64,000 nt of DNA from Tenrec ecaudatus (GCF_050624435.1 NC_134547.1:28196419-28260418); one strand, 5' to 3'. Positions 34,230-44,532 are shown, counted from the stretch's first letter. The notes: generated by a model not told the origin, from the sequence alone. A program made the numbers and translations.

Positions 34230-35250
34230 TCCTGTTAAGTCATTCACTACATTGCAGAATGTTACTGTTTTCCAGAGTGGTTGTACCATGTTACAATCTC
34301 AGCAGCAGTGCATAAGGGTTCCAATAGCCCCTTCACTCAATATGTGTCTTACCCTCTAGTGGTTGATTTATTTCACTCAGCATAATGTTCGCAAAATCAA
34401 TGCATGTTACATGCAAATTCATAGATTAATGATTATTCTTTAACACTGTGCTGTATTCCATTACATGTATGTGCCATAGTTTATCCATTCTTCTATTGAT
34501 GGGCATTTAGGTTGTTTCCATCTTTTTGCTATTGTGAATGGTGCTTTGATGATCTTTGATGATCTTGGGTATTCATGTTGCAACTCTTGTTTCTCTAGAA
34601 TATATACCAAGTAGAGAGATTACTATGTCACATGACATTTCTATTTCCGAGTTTTTAAAGAAGTGCCCTGCTGTTTTCCACAGTGGTTGCACCACGGTAA
34701 AGTCCTACCAATGGTATATGAGAGTTCTAGGTTCTCCACAACCATACAAGCATCTTCTTTCTTTTTAAAATTGAGATGAGATGATATCTCCCTATTGTTT
34801 TGTATGTCTCTAATAGCTAATGATCATGGGCACTGTTGCGTTTACTGAGCACTTGAACGTCTTCATGGATGAAGTATCTGTTCATGTTCTCTACCTATTT
34901 TTCAAATGAATTATTTGTCTTTTTTTTAACAATTTATTAGGGGCTCATACAACTCTTATCACAGTTCATACATATACATACATCAATTGTATAAAGCACA
35001 TCCATACATTCCCGAATTATTTGTCTTTTTGTTGGTGAGGTGTTGAGGATTTGCATAAAATTTTTAAATTAGTCCCTTTTCCTTTATGCAGTTGCCAAAA
35101 AAAATTTCCCCGTCTCTGGGTTCTTTTTTTACTCTTTTGATGAAGTCTTTTGATGCACATGAATATCTAATTTTCAGAAGGACTCAATCATATATTCTGT
35201 CTTCTTCTGTTTGTGTGTTTTCAATCATGTTTGACAGTTCATTTATGCCA
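34230..35250 (-). mobile_element. L1 antisense ORF2 3' end
   Basis: Contains GGCATTTAGGTTGTTTCCAT, CTATTGTGAATGGTGCTTTG and GTTTTCCACAGTGGTTGCAC, the usual antisense phrases of the L1 ORF2 end, with no intact frame. It is interrupted at 34,925 by a short 3'-end copy. Confidence 0.75.
34925..35013 (-). mobile_element. 89-bp L1/HAL1-type 3'-end copy with TSD
   Basis: Antisense AACAATTTATTAGGGGCTCA to AAGCACATCCATACATTCC with a T run at its left, flanked by GAATTATTTGTCTTTTT (34,908-34,924 and 35,014-35,030). The duplication proves a separate insertion event of only the last 85 or so bases of the 3'UTR. Confidence 0.88.
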
Positions 35251-35257
35251 TGTAATA

Positions 35258-35385
35258 AGGCCTATGGTGAAGCTGTCAGGTAAACTATGGACTTCTAAAC
35301 ACAAGGTTCACAGTTCAAACTTATCAGCTGCTCCAAAGAAGCAGACGAGGCGATCGCCTTCCGCAAAGGTTTGCAAAGCCTCACA
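35258..35385 (+). mobile_element. AfroSINE head (first of a tandem pair)
   Basis: CACAAGGTTCACAGTTCAAA carries the B-box-like part, followed by CTCCAAAGAAGCAGACGAGG. The tail is missing and the next AfroSINE begins within a few bases. Confidence 0.68.
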
Positions 35386-35394
35386 AATCTTACC

Positions 35395-35578
35395 TAGGAA
35401 GTCCTCATGGCATGGTGGGTTACTGTGTGTTAACTTCAAGGTCAGCAGTTTGAAACAACTAGCCACTCCTTTCTTCTCCTGTAAAGAGTTCCAGTCTCAG
35501 AAACCCACAGGGGCAGTTCTCCTCTGTCCTCTAGGATTGCTATGAGTCAGCAACGACTCAACAATGAGTTTGGTTTAG
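35395..35578 (+). mobile_element. AfroSINE (second of a tandem pair)
   Basis: GGAAGTCCTCATGGCATGGT head, AAGGTCAGCAGTTTGAAACA, CTCAGAAACCCACAGGGGCA and the tail GGATTGCTATGAGTCAGCAA. It is nearly complete and among the better preserved copies. A further tail-like fragment (AAGTCAGAAATGACTCAATG) follows to 35,625. Confidence 0.88.
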
Positions 35579-35639
35579 GTTTCTTGTAAGTCAGAAATGA
35601 CTCAATGACAGTGGATTAGAACCCCTAAATTTGTCCCTT

Positions 35640-35880
35640 TTTATTCATTGGTGGACTTTATAGTTTGATTCATTTTGAATTTTTTGTATAAACTATGAGA
35701 TATGGGTCCTGTTTCAATCTTCTACAAATAGAAATCCAGTTTTTCCAATACTATTTATTAAAGAGATTATCTCTTCCCCATTTAACGATTTTCAGCATTC
35801 ATTAGCATTTTTATTTTCGGGTTTTTTTATTAGTGCTAGCTTTAGTTGGAGTGAGATGATTTATTTTCTTTACAGTTTCA
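35640..35880 (-). mobile_element. Antisense L1 fragment
   Basis: TATGGGTCCTGTTTCAATCT and TTTCCAATACTATTTATTAA are antisense L1 ORF2 phrases; degenerate. Confidence 0.65.
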
Positions 35881-35884
35881 AGTT

Positions 35885-36378
35885 CCATCTCTACAATGTA
35901 ATGAAAACACTGGCCAAGGAATAAGAAGAACCGGAGAAGAAGTAAAGGCGGTGCCTTCAGTCACACGCTCTGGTAAGGAAGCAACTTGCTCCTCTGATCC
36001 TTGCCAGGGTACTGTGGATTGTGGGAATGACAGTGCTGGTAAGGAATATTGAATACACCTGGGACTGCCAGAGAATTCATGAATCTGCCTTGGTCTTGGA
36101 AGAGGTGCCGTTGAAGTTTCTTAGAGGTTAGGATGGAAAGACTGCGTCTCAGGTACGTGTGACATATAATGAAATGGGACCCGGCCCTCGGGAAGGCAAT
36201 CGTAGTCTGTGAGAAAGACGATGGTTGATGAGCTGGATGACACAGTGGCTACAGCAAGGAGCTCAAACACAACAATTATGAGATTGCCACAGTCTTAGAC
36301 AGTGTTGTGTTGTGTTTTCTGTTCTGTTGTAGATAGAGTTGTTATGAGTCAGAATTGAGACGACAACTAACAAAAATG
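35885..36378 (+). mobile_element. RTE/BovB-type LINE 3' end
   Basis: From about 36,060: GACTGCCAGAGAATTCATGA, GGTCTTGGAAGAGGTGCCGT, AGCTGGATGACACAGTGGCT and the tail AGAGTTGTTATGAGTCAGAA. The part before 36,060 is probably the same element but less clear. Confidence 0.75.
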
Positions 36379-36387
36379 ACAACAGTG

Positions 36388-36488
36388 GTTACTGAGGAGC
36401 CCTTGTGATGTCATGCTTAAGCACTTGGCCGATCACTGCAAGGCTGACAACTTGAACCCACCAGCCACACAGCTAGTGAGGAGAGATG
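36388..36488 (+). mobile_element. AfroSINE head
   Basis: AGGAGCCCTTGTGATGTCAT, ACTGCAAGGCTGACAACTTG and ACCCACCAGCC represent the tRNA-like head; the tail is missing. Confidence 0.7.
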
Positions 36489-36489
36489 A

Positions 36490-36670
36490 CAGCCTTGCAG
36501 TGGAGTACTACTCAGTCAGGAGGAGCAATAAAGTCTTAGTACTTATGACATAATGGGAGACATTATGCTGCGTGAAATACATAAATCATGAAAGGATAAA
36601 TCCTGCATGACCTCACTTATATAAAAAGATAAGAAAAGGCAAACATATAGAGAAAAAAGCGTGTATTCAT
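36490..36670 (+). mobile_element. L1 ORF2 3' fragment, sense
   Basis: TGGAGTACTACTCAGTCAGG and GAAAGGATAAATCCTGCATG are sense phrases from near the end of L1 ORF2. It is one of very few plus-strand L1 ORF2 pieces in the window. Confidence 0.65.
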
Positions 36671-36679
36671 GGTTACCAG

Positions 36680-37290
36680 ACTGAGGTGCCACGAGTTACA
36701 TAAGATGGCCCTTCTAGTTGCAGCCCTCCAGTTTGTGTTGTGTTGTAGATCTCAGCTGCTCTGCCCATGTTTGTGGTTTGTTCTGGGAGGAATTGTCTGT
36801 TCTGCTAGTAAGGATCAGAGTAGGATGGCGCTGCCTTACTCACGGGTGTGACTCAGTCACCCCGGTTAGCTTTCTTGGGCATATGGTCTGCTGTCGATAT
36901 TTAGGAATGCTGTGACAAAGTTCTGTCTTTTGTCATGGATCCTGCGTCTGAGACGTCTTTGTCTGACCTTTCAGGAGTTGAGCCAGTGGCCTGTAGCTCA
37001 TCCTACCAATTTGAATTTATTAGCCTCTGCAGCCATATGGGTCAGGGAGGCAGGTGTTAGTCTGGAAGCCTCCCCTGAAACGTGTGCCTGCAGAGGCTAA
37101 CATACCCAATACTTGACCCACCAATGTGGGATTTGCCAGACTTACAAGTGCCATTTCTTGTCAGACATGAAAGATCAGCTACCGTGTGTGTTAGCAGCCT
37201 GCTATTTGATCTGCTGATTTGGGTTCATCAACCTCGCAAACCATGTGAGTGAGGAGAATGCTTCAGACTGATCCACAGGTTTGGGACTTG
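36680..37290 (+). other. Unclassified interspersed repeat-like sequence
   Basis: Moderately GC-rich, with TTATTAGCCTCTGCAGCCAT and CTGATCCACAGGTTTGGGAC. The style resembles an LTR or an old composite repeat. No coding sequence is recognised. Confidence 0.35.
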
Positions 37291-37291
37291 T

Positions 37292-37485
37292 CCGATGGCA
37301 TCATAGGCTACCTGTTGGGTTGCTAGCTGCAAGATCAACAATTCAAATCCATCTAATAGGAAATGTTGAGTTTCTTTACTTCTGTAAAGATTAACTGTCT
37401 CAGAAACCCGACCGGGCCATTTGCTCCCGTCCTCAAGAAGCACTATGCATCAGAGTTGACTCAGTGGCAGTGTGTTTGGGTTAAA
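37292..37485 (+). mobile_element. AfroSINE
   Basis: TTGGGTTGCTAGCTGCAAGA, ATCAACAATTCAAATCCATC, CTCAGAAACCCGACCGGGCC and the CATCAGAGTTGACTCAGTGG tail give the full order of AfroSINE parts. Confidence 0.85.
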
Positions 37486-37489
37486 GCCT

Positions 37490-38060
37490 CCACAATTGGA
37501 TGAGTCATTTACTTGATGGTTCTAAGTTCTGTGATACATTTCAGCAAATCTCAGAACCCTAAGATGGGAGGGGTGGAGTCTCGCTGGGGGAGTGTCTAAA
37601 GACAGAGCCTGGGAATCAGTCTGCTTGTGCACCAGGCCAGTGACCTTTCAGTCTGCAAGCTTTGCACAGTGACTAGGAAAGGTTCTTTCGTGAGCATAAC
37701 ACGTTGGATTAGTCTTTTAGCCAATTTAGTCCAAAGGATATTCACACATATCAATAGCAAGTCAAGAAAAACAGGCAAGACTTACCAGCAAGAGCGAGGG
37801 AGGGCGGGAGCATTCTGTTCCCTTGCAGGGGTCAGAAGCTCTACCCCTCTGGGCTCTTAGCTGACTTTTTATACAGTCGCGGGGGGAGGGGCAGTAGCCG
37901 TAGGTGTAAGGTTATGGGTGTTCATCCCTGGTAAGGGGTGCAAGCACAGGTGTTTAGTCTGATAGTCTTGGATCCCGGCCAGTCTCCATTTTGTTGTTTA
38001 CTTCTTTATTCTTGTTGGCCTCCTGTCAGCCTTTGTATTGTTCGTGGCTACTCCCTATCT
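37490..38060 (-). mobile_element. LTR-like element with TATA box
   Basis: On the minus strand a CGACTGTATAAAAAGTC motif (37,865-37,880) sits inside a GC-rich promoter-like block, preceded by CAAAATGGAGACTGG-type sequence. The layout resembles an endogenous retroviral LTR in antisense. The boundaries and family are not determined and no retroviral genes adjoin it. Confidence 0.5.
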
Positions 38061-38089
38061 TTGCATACTCCATTCATAGAGTGAAAATA

Positions 38090-38275
38090 TGAATTGGGCT
38101 GCTAACCACAAAGACAGTGGTTCTAACTCACCCATCACTGAGGGGGAGAAAAAGACTATCTGCTCTTGTAAAAATGTAAAGTATTGGAAACCCGAAAGAG
38201 GCTGTTCTAGTCGGCCCTATCAGTTCACAACAGCTCAGAGTCGGAATCAGCTCCATGGCAGTGAGCCGCTTGGGT
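38090..38275 (+). mobile_element. AfroSINE
   Basis: TTGGGCTGCTAACCACAAAG, CAGTGGTTCTAACTC, TATTGGAAACCCGAAAGAGG and CAGAGTCGGAATCAGCTCCA. Nearly complete; its very 5' end merges with the flank. Confidence 0.85.
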
Positions 38276-38388
38276 TGTTAGAAGGCAGGAGGGCAGGAGG
38301 AGTAATTGATGTTGAGGATGAGTGAACCGTACAGTTGGACATTATAGGACACCAAATAGAGATCAGCCTCGTGCTGATGCCTCTAAAG

Positions 38389-39135
38389 CAGGGATGTCAA
38401 ATTGGCGGCCCGCGGGCCACATGCGGGCGGCCCCAAGGTAATTTTGGTGGCCTGCGATGCTCTGAAATAAATGAAAATAGAAAAATTGTTATGAAGAAAA
38501 TAGTGCTTAGGGGAGAGCGAGCCAATGCCGTAAACACAATTCCCTCATTAACCCTTTAACTACTGAACACGTGTATGCACGTGGCCCAGTGCCTTTCCTG
38601 GGAGCCTGTGGACGTGTGTAAACGCGCTGACTCCGTTCTGGAGACGTTTAGATGCGATATGTCTGCCACTCTCAGTGTCACGTAATGTAAACAGATCCCA
38701 ACAGTGAAAAGGTGAAAAAGAGCACTCTGGGTTGTGCTGTTATGAATCAGACCTTGCGGCAGCGCTGGTTCACATTTTTGGAGGGAAGCCATTACGATTG
38801 TGCATCACACTTGTCAGCTGCCCAACATTCTGTGTTTTTTATTAGTCCCTTTGGTATGTTTTCCAGTCACAACATTAGAGGTAAGTGAAAACTAGTAGGA
38901 GGAAAGCGCTGGCAAGTTTAGTGTAAAAAAGAATAATTTTAGTTTTATAAACACATTAAATAAAATAAATGTTTAAATAAATACAATTATATAGTGTTTT
39001 AATTATCCTATCCACATTTCTGAATCCTCACTTCAAAATATAAATTTAACAAAGTTTGTAAATGTGATGTGGCCCACATGAATCTTGTCTGTTGCTCCAA
39101 ATGACCCGCATCTTCATGGAGTTTGAACCCCCCTG
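38389..39135 (+). mobile_element. 747-bp non-autonomous hAT-like transposon
   Basis: Ends are CAGGGATGTCAAATTGGCGG and the complement of GGAGTTTGAACCCCCCTG, forming inverted repeats. It is flanked by CTCTAAAG (38,381-38,388) and CTCTAAGT (39,136-39,143), a diverged 8-bp duplication as hAT transposases make. The left end reads GGCGGCCCGCGGGCCACATG. No transposase frame exists; the interior (38,540-38,900) is unrelated filler that still holds many CpG dinucleotides. At 38,544 TTAACCCTTTAACTACTGAA resembles a piggyBac-type end, without a partner. Confidence 0.78.
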
Positions 39136-39324
39136 CTCTAAGTCATCTGTGCACATGGGGCAGGCAGGAGAGGAAAAGAAAGGTTTAATAGAAATGGAAA
39201 CACCAAATTGATGGCAATACTTCCCAAAGTGCTTACAACCATCTCCTGGAACGATCTGGAGGGATGCACTGGAACACTGGAACAATCTGGGGGGATGGCA
39301 AAACCAGATGCCTACACATTTTTA

Positions 39325-39845
39325 ACTATGATTATTATTAAATACTTTTATTGGGGGCTCTTACATCTCTTATCACAATCCATGTTTGCACATATGGTGC
39401 CTTCATCATTTTCGAAGCATTTTCTTTCTACTTGAGCCCTTGATATCAGCTCCTCATTTCTCCCCTCCCTCCTCCGCCTCCCTCATGAAGCCTTGATAAG
39501 TTATAAGTTAGAGATTATTATTATTTTCATATCTTACATCTTCCTCTGTCGTACCTCACCCACTTTTCCATTGTTCATCCCCCCCCCCCCCCTGGGAGCG
39601 GGTTCTAGGTTGGTCCTTGTTATCAATTCACCTTTTCTCCCCCACCTTCCCCTAATCCTCCTGGTATCTCTACTCTCATTGTTGGTCCTGAGGGGGTTAT
39701 CTATCCTAGATTCCCTGTGTTTGGAGCTCTTATCTGTAGCAGTGTGCATGCTCTGGTCGAATTCGATTTGTAAGGTAGACTTAAGGTCATGATAGTGGAG
39801 GCGTGGGGGGAAGAAGCATTAAAGAGCTAGAGGAAAGTTGTGAAA
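39325..39845 (-). mobile_element. 3'-terminal copy of the L1/HAL1-type 3'UTR
   Basis: Antisense TTTTATTGGGGGCTCTTACA through CTCTGGTCGAATTCGATTTG to AAGAGCTAGAGGAAAGTTGT. Diverged, with a C run at 39,580-39,593. Confidence 0.83.
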
Positions 39846-39849
39846 GCTA

Positions 39850-40430
39850 TAGTACAAAAATTTTTCAAGGCCACAAAGTAATTTCTTTTTTCTAAAAAGG
39901 GCTCAAATAACCTTGATACTCTACAGATTAAGGGGTCAAGAGTCATAGTTGGTTATTGTCATTGCTGTAAAAGCCGAGGTGGCCAAAGTAATGTGATGCT
40001 AACAACAACTACAAAACAAAACACAGGGTAGCTGCTGAGGCTATTCATGTGCAATCAAAACCTCACGGGACGTTGTTTCTTGGTTTAGAGGTTTAAGATC
40101 ATGGTCTCATAGGCCATCCCAGTTAACCGGCTGAATTATAATGTGTTTCATGCTTCCATTCTACGTCCTTGTTTGCTGCATAGTGCCTGGGATCTTACAG
40201 ACTTTCAAGTGGCCATCCAAGGTACAACAATTAACTAGAGTAGCAGGGGAAGGAGAGTCAGGGATAGAGCAGGATATGGAATGAACAGCTCACCACTTCC
40301 ATGAACAAGTGCCCCCTTTGCCAGGAGACAAGCAAAACTGGATGGTGCCAGCTGCCATTATTGAACATTTTGATTCTTTAGAAGAATCTTTGATCAAAAG
40401 GGTGAAATGTATATCAGAATGTCTAATTTT
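39850..40430 (+). mobile_element. Older L1-type 3'UTR, sense
   Basis: GTCTCATAGGCCATCCCAGT, CTGGGATCTTACAGACTTTC and AAGTGGCCATCCAAGG parallel the TCTTAAAGGCTTGAAG and GGCCATCTAG module of the young 3'UTR but are very diverged. It probably represents an older Afrotherian L1 lineage. Confidence 0.55.
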
Positions 40431-40439
40431 CATGGACTC

Positions 40440-40815
40440 TAGATTTTGGACATTGAAAAAGAGAAAGGCGCTCAACAGGATGGATTGACACTGTGGCTGC
40501 CACTCAAGCATGGAACTAGCAAAAATGTCTGCCTTCAACATTATACTTTTGTAACATCTAACATCAAATGAACAACAGAGATTGAAAGATTAGATACCAT
40601 TAGAGAGTAGGACGTGTATGTTAATGACAGAAGAACAGCTCAGAAAAGGGGGGCGAGAATTGTTATACAACCTGAAGAAGACAGTCAATGTTACTAAGTG
40701 GTATATACAGAAACTTGAATTGGTGTATGTTTTGCTGTAGGGTCTAATAAATGTTACAGCCTTGGAAACCTGATAGGAGGGTGATGAATTGGAATCAACT
40801 TGATGGCAATGACTT
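40440..40815 (+). mobile_element. RTE, L1 and AfroSINE 3'-end fragments
   Basis: A GGCGCTCAACAGGATGGATT piece (RTE 3' module, 40,460-40,530), an L1-like piece (40,590-40,735) and an AfroSINE tail (GGAATCAACTTGATGGCAAT, about 40,788-40,808) are stitched together. Each is short. Confidence 0.55.
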
Positions 40816-40867
40816 TCGCAATTAATGATTGTGAACATTTTTCATGTAACTCTTGTTTACTTTGGGA

Positions 40868-40992
40868 GAAAGATGAGGTTTTCTATGCCTGTAAAGAGTT
40901 TCAAGCTCAGAAACTCCCAGAAGAATGTCCACCCTGTCCTATCAGCTTGCCAGGAGTCAGAATCGACTCGATGGCAGTTGAGTCTGGTTGCC
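40868..40992 (+). mobile_element. AfroSINE 3' two-thirds
   Basis: GATGAGGTTTTCTATGCCTG, GTTTCAAGCTCAGAAACTCC and a well-preserved tail AGTCAGAATCGACTCGATGG. The head is missing, and it is inserted in antisense L1. Confidence 0.85.
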
Positions 40993-40999
40993 TCCTTGG

Positions 41000-42230
41000 T
41001 TCTCTTTGACAAAGTATCTGTTCATGTTCAAGTATTTGTTGTTTGTCTTTTCGTTGTTGAAATTGTCTATATATTGTGGATATTCAAATCTTATCAAGTA
41101 TGCTGTTGCTAAAGATTTTTCTCCAGTCTGTAGGTTGTCTGTTTTCCTCCCTTGATGAGTATGTTTAAATTTTATGAGTTTTCAGTTATCTAATTTGTCT
41201 TCTGTTGTTTTTACAATTGTAGTTGTGTCTGATCTTTTTCTATTTTTTTAAATTAGGACCCGTAGTGTTGAACCTTTTTTGTTTCTTCGAAGAACTTTAT
41301 GGTTTTAACTTTGACATTTAAGTCTTTGGTCCTTTATTTATTTTTTTAATGTAGTTTGGGTAAAACTTTACACAGTAAATTAATTTTTCATTTGGTAAGG
41401 TATACACATTTATTTTGTAACATTAATTTCCATTTCCTCAATATTGCAGCACTCTTCCCCCTTTCTCCCTTTGATCCTACTATTCATTGGTCCTTCTTTC
41501 CTGCCCCTTCCTGCCTTACTAACTTTATTTTAGGACAAGCGTTGCCCTTTGACTATCCTTTGGCTAGTCATTCTGTGGAGTATGCCCCTCACAGGTGTCG
41601 TTGTTCACCACGGAGGCCTATCTGTTGTTTGGCTACAAGCATTTCTATTCCCAGCCCTTTGAGGAAGGGCCATATCGTTCTCCACAGTGCTTGCCCCATT
41701 TTACAGTGTAGTAGAGTCCAATTTTTCCATAGTTTCACCAGCACTTGTTGCTTTCAGTCTTTTTAAACTTTATTGTTAATGCTGAAGTGAGATGATCTCA
41801 TTCTTGTTTTGATTTGCATCTTTTGATGCCTAATGATTGTGAGCAAATCTTCAAGCATTTGTTGGCCTGTATGTCTTCTTTGGTGAAGTATGTGTTCATA
41901 TTTTCTGCCCATTTTAAAATCTGATTGTTTATTTTTGTTGTGGTGTTGATGACGTTTTCTATGAAATGTAGAAACTAAAAAAAAGAGAAATGTAGAAACT
42001 AGTCCCTTATCAGCTATGTCATTCTCATTTTTTTGTTGTTGTTATCAATCTGTAGGTTCTATTTTTGTTCTTTTGGAGAAATCTTTTGATCCAGAGAAAT
42101 GTTTGATTTCAGGAGGTCCCAGCTATCTAGTTTATCTTCTGCTATTTGTTCAATTTGGTTATGTTTTATAGATTATACCATCAATTAGGGCACCTATGTT
42201 TTGTCTTTGATTTTAAATCATGCAGCGATA
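41000..42230 (-). mobile_element. Antisense L1 ORF2/3' region
   Basis: Phrases TTGTCTTCTGTTGTTTTTAC, TTGTTGGCCTGTATGTCTTC and GATCCAGAGAAATGTTTGAT come from antisense L1 ORF2. A 15-base direct repeat (GAAATGTAGAAACTA) occurs at 41,960 and 41,986. No intact frame. Confidence 0.7.
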
Positions 42231-42231
42231 T

Positions 42232-43260
42232 AGTTAAAGTTTATTGTGCCAACCTGGCCGATAGACACATGTGGGGTTAATTGAAGGGTGGAGGGATAAA
42301 TAGCTCAGTGAGCTTTGCCTTTCTAGTTCTCGGGTCTCTTGCTTTCTGATGGTCAGACCAGGGTGCAACTGCCTTAGCCAGTTCCCTGCTTCAGCTGACA
42401 AGGCTGACTTCCTGCAAGACATCCCTGAGGAGAAGCCACATGGACCTACCCTGATGCAGCCCTGGGTGCTGGAGCAGCAATGTAGAGACCCCTGCCAGCG
42501 CTGAGAAGCTTACACGCTCACTGATAGGGCTTTCCTCCTGCAGTCGGCATCATAGTGTGTGTTTCGTGAGATGGAGGAGGACTTTGTGGATTGATGTGGG
42601 ACATATGGGTTAATGTTGGACTTGTGGGCTTGAGCAGCACTGGGTTGGGATGTTTTCTTGATGTGTATTTAACCTTTATATAAAAATGTCCCGACCAGCG
42701 GAACATCAACAACGTGGACCTGAAAGAGGGACTGGGAATGAAGATGGGCAAGGGCGCGAGAAATAGAGGCAAGACAGGAATCTGATCAAGCCTCATTTAT
42801 TGAGTTGAGAGCAGAGATTTAAATAGCCAGCGAGGGGCTGGCACCATTATGTCACATGTAAAATAAGGTTCAGCTGAGGTAGCCAATAGTCGTGCATCTC
42901 CAAACAAGGAAGGAATGGCGGGCAACTGATCAAACAGGTAAGCATGCTAATGAAGCATTCCTGGTGAGCCTGGGGGGAGATGCCATCAGTCATGTATTGA
43001 CCAATGAGCATAGCAGCTGCTAGTGAAAGAGCACCAATCCTAGCAAGGGTCAAGGCAGCCGCCCTCTGGCTGGAATTGAGACAAAGGGCAGTAAGACCTC
43101 AGGGCAGTTTGTATGGCGAGAGTAAATTCATGGCTAAAATCCAGGGTGGGGAGACACGCAGTTCCCTACATAAAACTCTCACACGAGTTTCTGTACCCAG
43201 ACTAACACATGAAGTATTCTCTTATTCTGTATGCACAACTGCCTTTTAATCCGTGTACAG
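42232..43260. other. Unclassified interspersed repeat split by a solo LTR
   Basis: GTGCCAACCTGGCCGATAGA to AACCTTTATATAAAAA, then after the LTR TAAAACTCTCACACGAG and GTACCCAGACTAACACA. The two flanks join smoothly when the LTR is removed, showing one older element. Its class is not known to me. Confidence 0.45.
42687..43170 (-). mobile_element. Solo endogenous retroviral LTR, 484 bp
   Basis: Begins TGTCCCGACC and ends CCCTACA on the plus strand, with TG...CA termini. Flanks TAAAAA (42,681-42,686) and TAAAAC (43,171-43,176) form a diverged 6-bp duplication. On the minus strand a TATTTAAAT box at about 42,820 precedes an AATAAATGAG poly(A) signal at about 42,800, so it is in antisense orientation. 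No internal retroviral sequence remains, as after LTR-LTR recombination. Confidence 0.78.
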
Positions 43261-43530
43261 GTTTCCATGAGCACAATGAAGTGTTCTGAAATTCCCATTC
43301 TTCTCAAGACTACCTGTAGTTTGTTATGATACACACAGATGAATGCCTTTACGTAGTCAATAGAGCACAATTAAACATATTTTTTATATTCTCTTCTTTC
43401 AGCCAAGATCCATTTGACTTTAGCAATGATATCCCATGTTCCATGTCCTCTTTTGAATCCAGTCTGAACTTTTGTCAGCTCTCTGTTAATATACTGCACC
43501 ATTTGTTGGATAATTGTGTTAGGCAGGGTT
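43190..43530 (-). mobile_element. RTE/BovB-type LINE, reverse transcriptase fragment
   Basis: The minus strand of 43,179-43,370 gives IDYVKAFICVYHNKLQVVLR followed by MGISEHFI, which is the RTE/BovB reverse transcriptase motif usually written YSKAFDCVDHNKLW. The catalytic-region aspartate in KAFD is replaced by I, and frames break on both sides. Confidence 0.87.
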
Positions 43531-43925
43531 CTCTAGAGTAACAAAACCAGGACACTAATGATTGTATATGTGTGTGTATATATAGAGAGAGAGACTGTAT
43601 GTGTGTGTGTATTTATATATAGAGAGAGGTGGGGGGGAGAGAGAGAAGGAATACAATGGCTAATCAGCCCACACAGCAGTACAGAGGGCTTGGTTTAACT
43701 CACTTTCATGAAACAGTTAATATACTGAAGGTCCTTCAACTCACACAGACTGTCGGTCTAAGGTCAAGGGAGCAGACAAGGGAGTCTGCCATCAGGCAAG
43801 ACAGACAGAGTTGGCCAGCAGGCAGCAGGGTGGGGCAGCAACAATCAATAACAAGGGAGCGTAGTGAAGCAAGCCCTGATAGAGCCTCAAGCTCTATTGC
43901 TTCATTAGCTTATTGAAATATTTCT
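43518..43925 (+). other. Unclassified repeat with (GT)n and (GA)n tracts
   Basis: Starts TGTGTTAGGCAGGGTTCTCT, then GT/TA-rich and GA-rich microsatellite at 43,565-43,650. Probably an interspersed repeat with a recurrent 5' end, but I cannot name it. The 95-codon frame at 43,629 lacks recognisable similarity. Confidence 0.45.
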
Positions 43926-43929
43926 ATTG

Positions 43930-44250
43930 GCAATCCATCATGGACGGCCTAAAAGAACAAATATATCTGTCTTGGAAGAAGTGCAGCCAGAATGCCTTTC
44001 ATAGGCATGGTGATGACACCTCGTCTCGTATACTTTGGACTTTTAATCAGGAGAGGCCACGCTCTGGATAAGGACATCATGCTTGGCAAAGTGGAAGGAC
44101 AGCAAAACAGCAGAAGGTGCTCAGTGAGATGGATGGACACCGTGGCTCAAACATAACAATTGTGAGGCTGCTGCAGGGCCAGGCCATGTCTCATGGTTGC
44201 ATAATGTGTTGGAACTGACTCAATGGCACCTGACAGCAATGAGTCTGTAT
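43930..44250 (+). mobile_element. RTE/BovB-type LINE 3' end
   Basis: GTCTTGGAAGAAGTGCAGCC, AAGGACATCATGCTTGGCAA, CTCAGTGAGATGGATGGACA and a GGAACTGACTCAATGGCACC tail. One of the best-preserved RTE 3' ends in the window. Confidence 0.87.
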
Positions 44251-44532
44251 TTTTTTTCTTTGATGATCTTTCTAAAGTTAGATTTGACAGTGAGGCCTTT
44301 AATCCATCTTGACTTAGTTTTTTGATAAGGTGTGAGATATGGTTCTAATTTCAATTTTCTGTAAGTGGATAGCAGGTTTTCCAGCACCATTTGTTAAACA
44401 GATAACTTCTTCCTCATTTAACCTTTGTCGAAGGTCAGAGGTGAATCGATTTCTGTGTAGGGGCTCAGTTCAGCCCCACTGGTTTCTGTGTCCACTTGAT
44501 CAGGCTGCGTGTGAACCCTCCTAACTTGGTTC

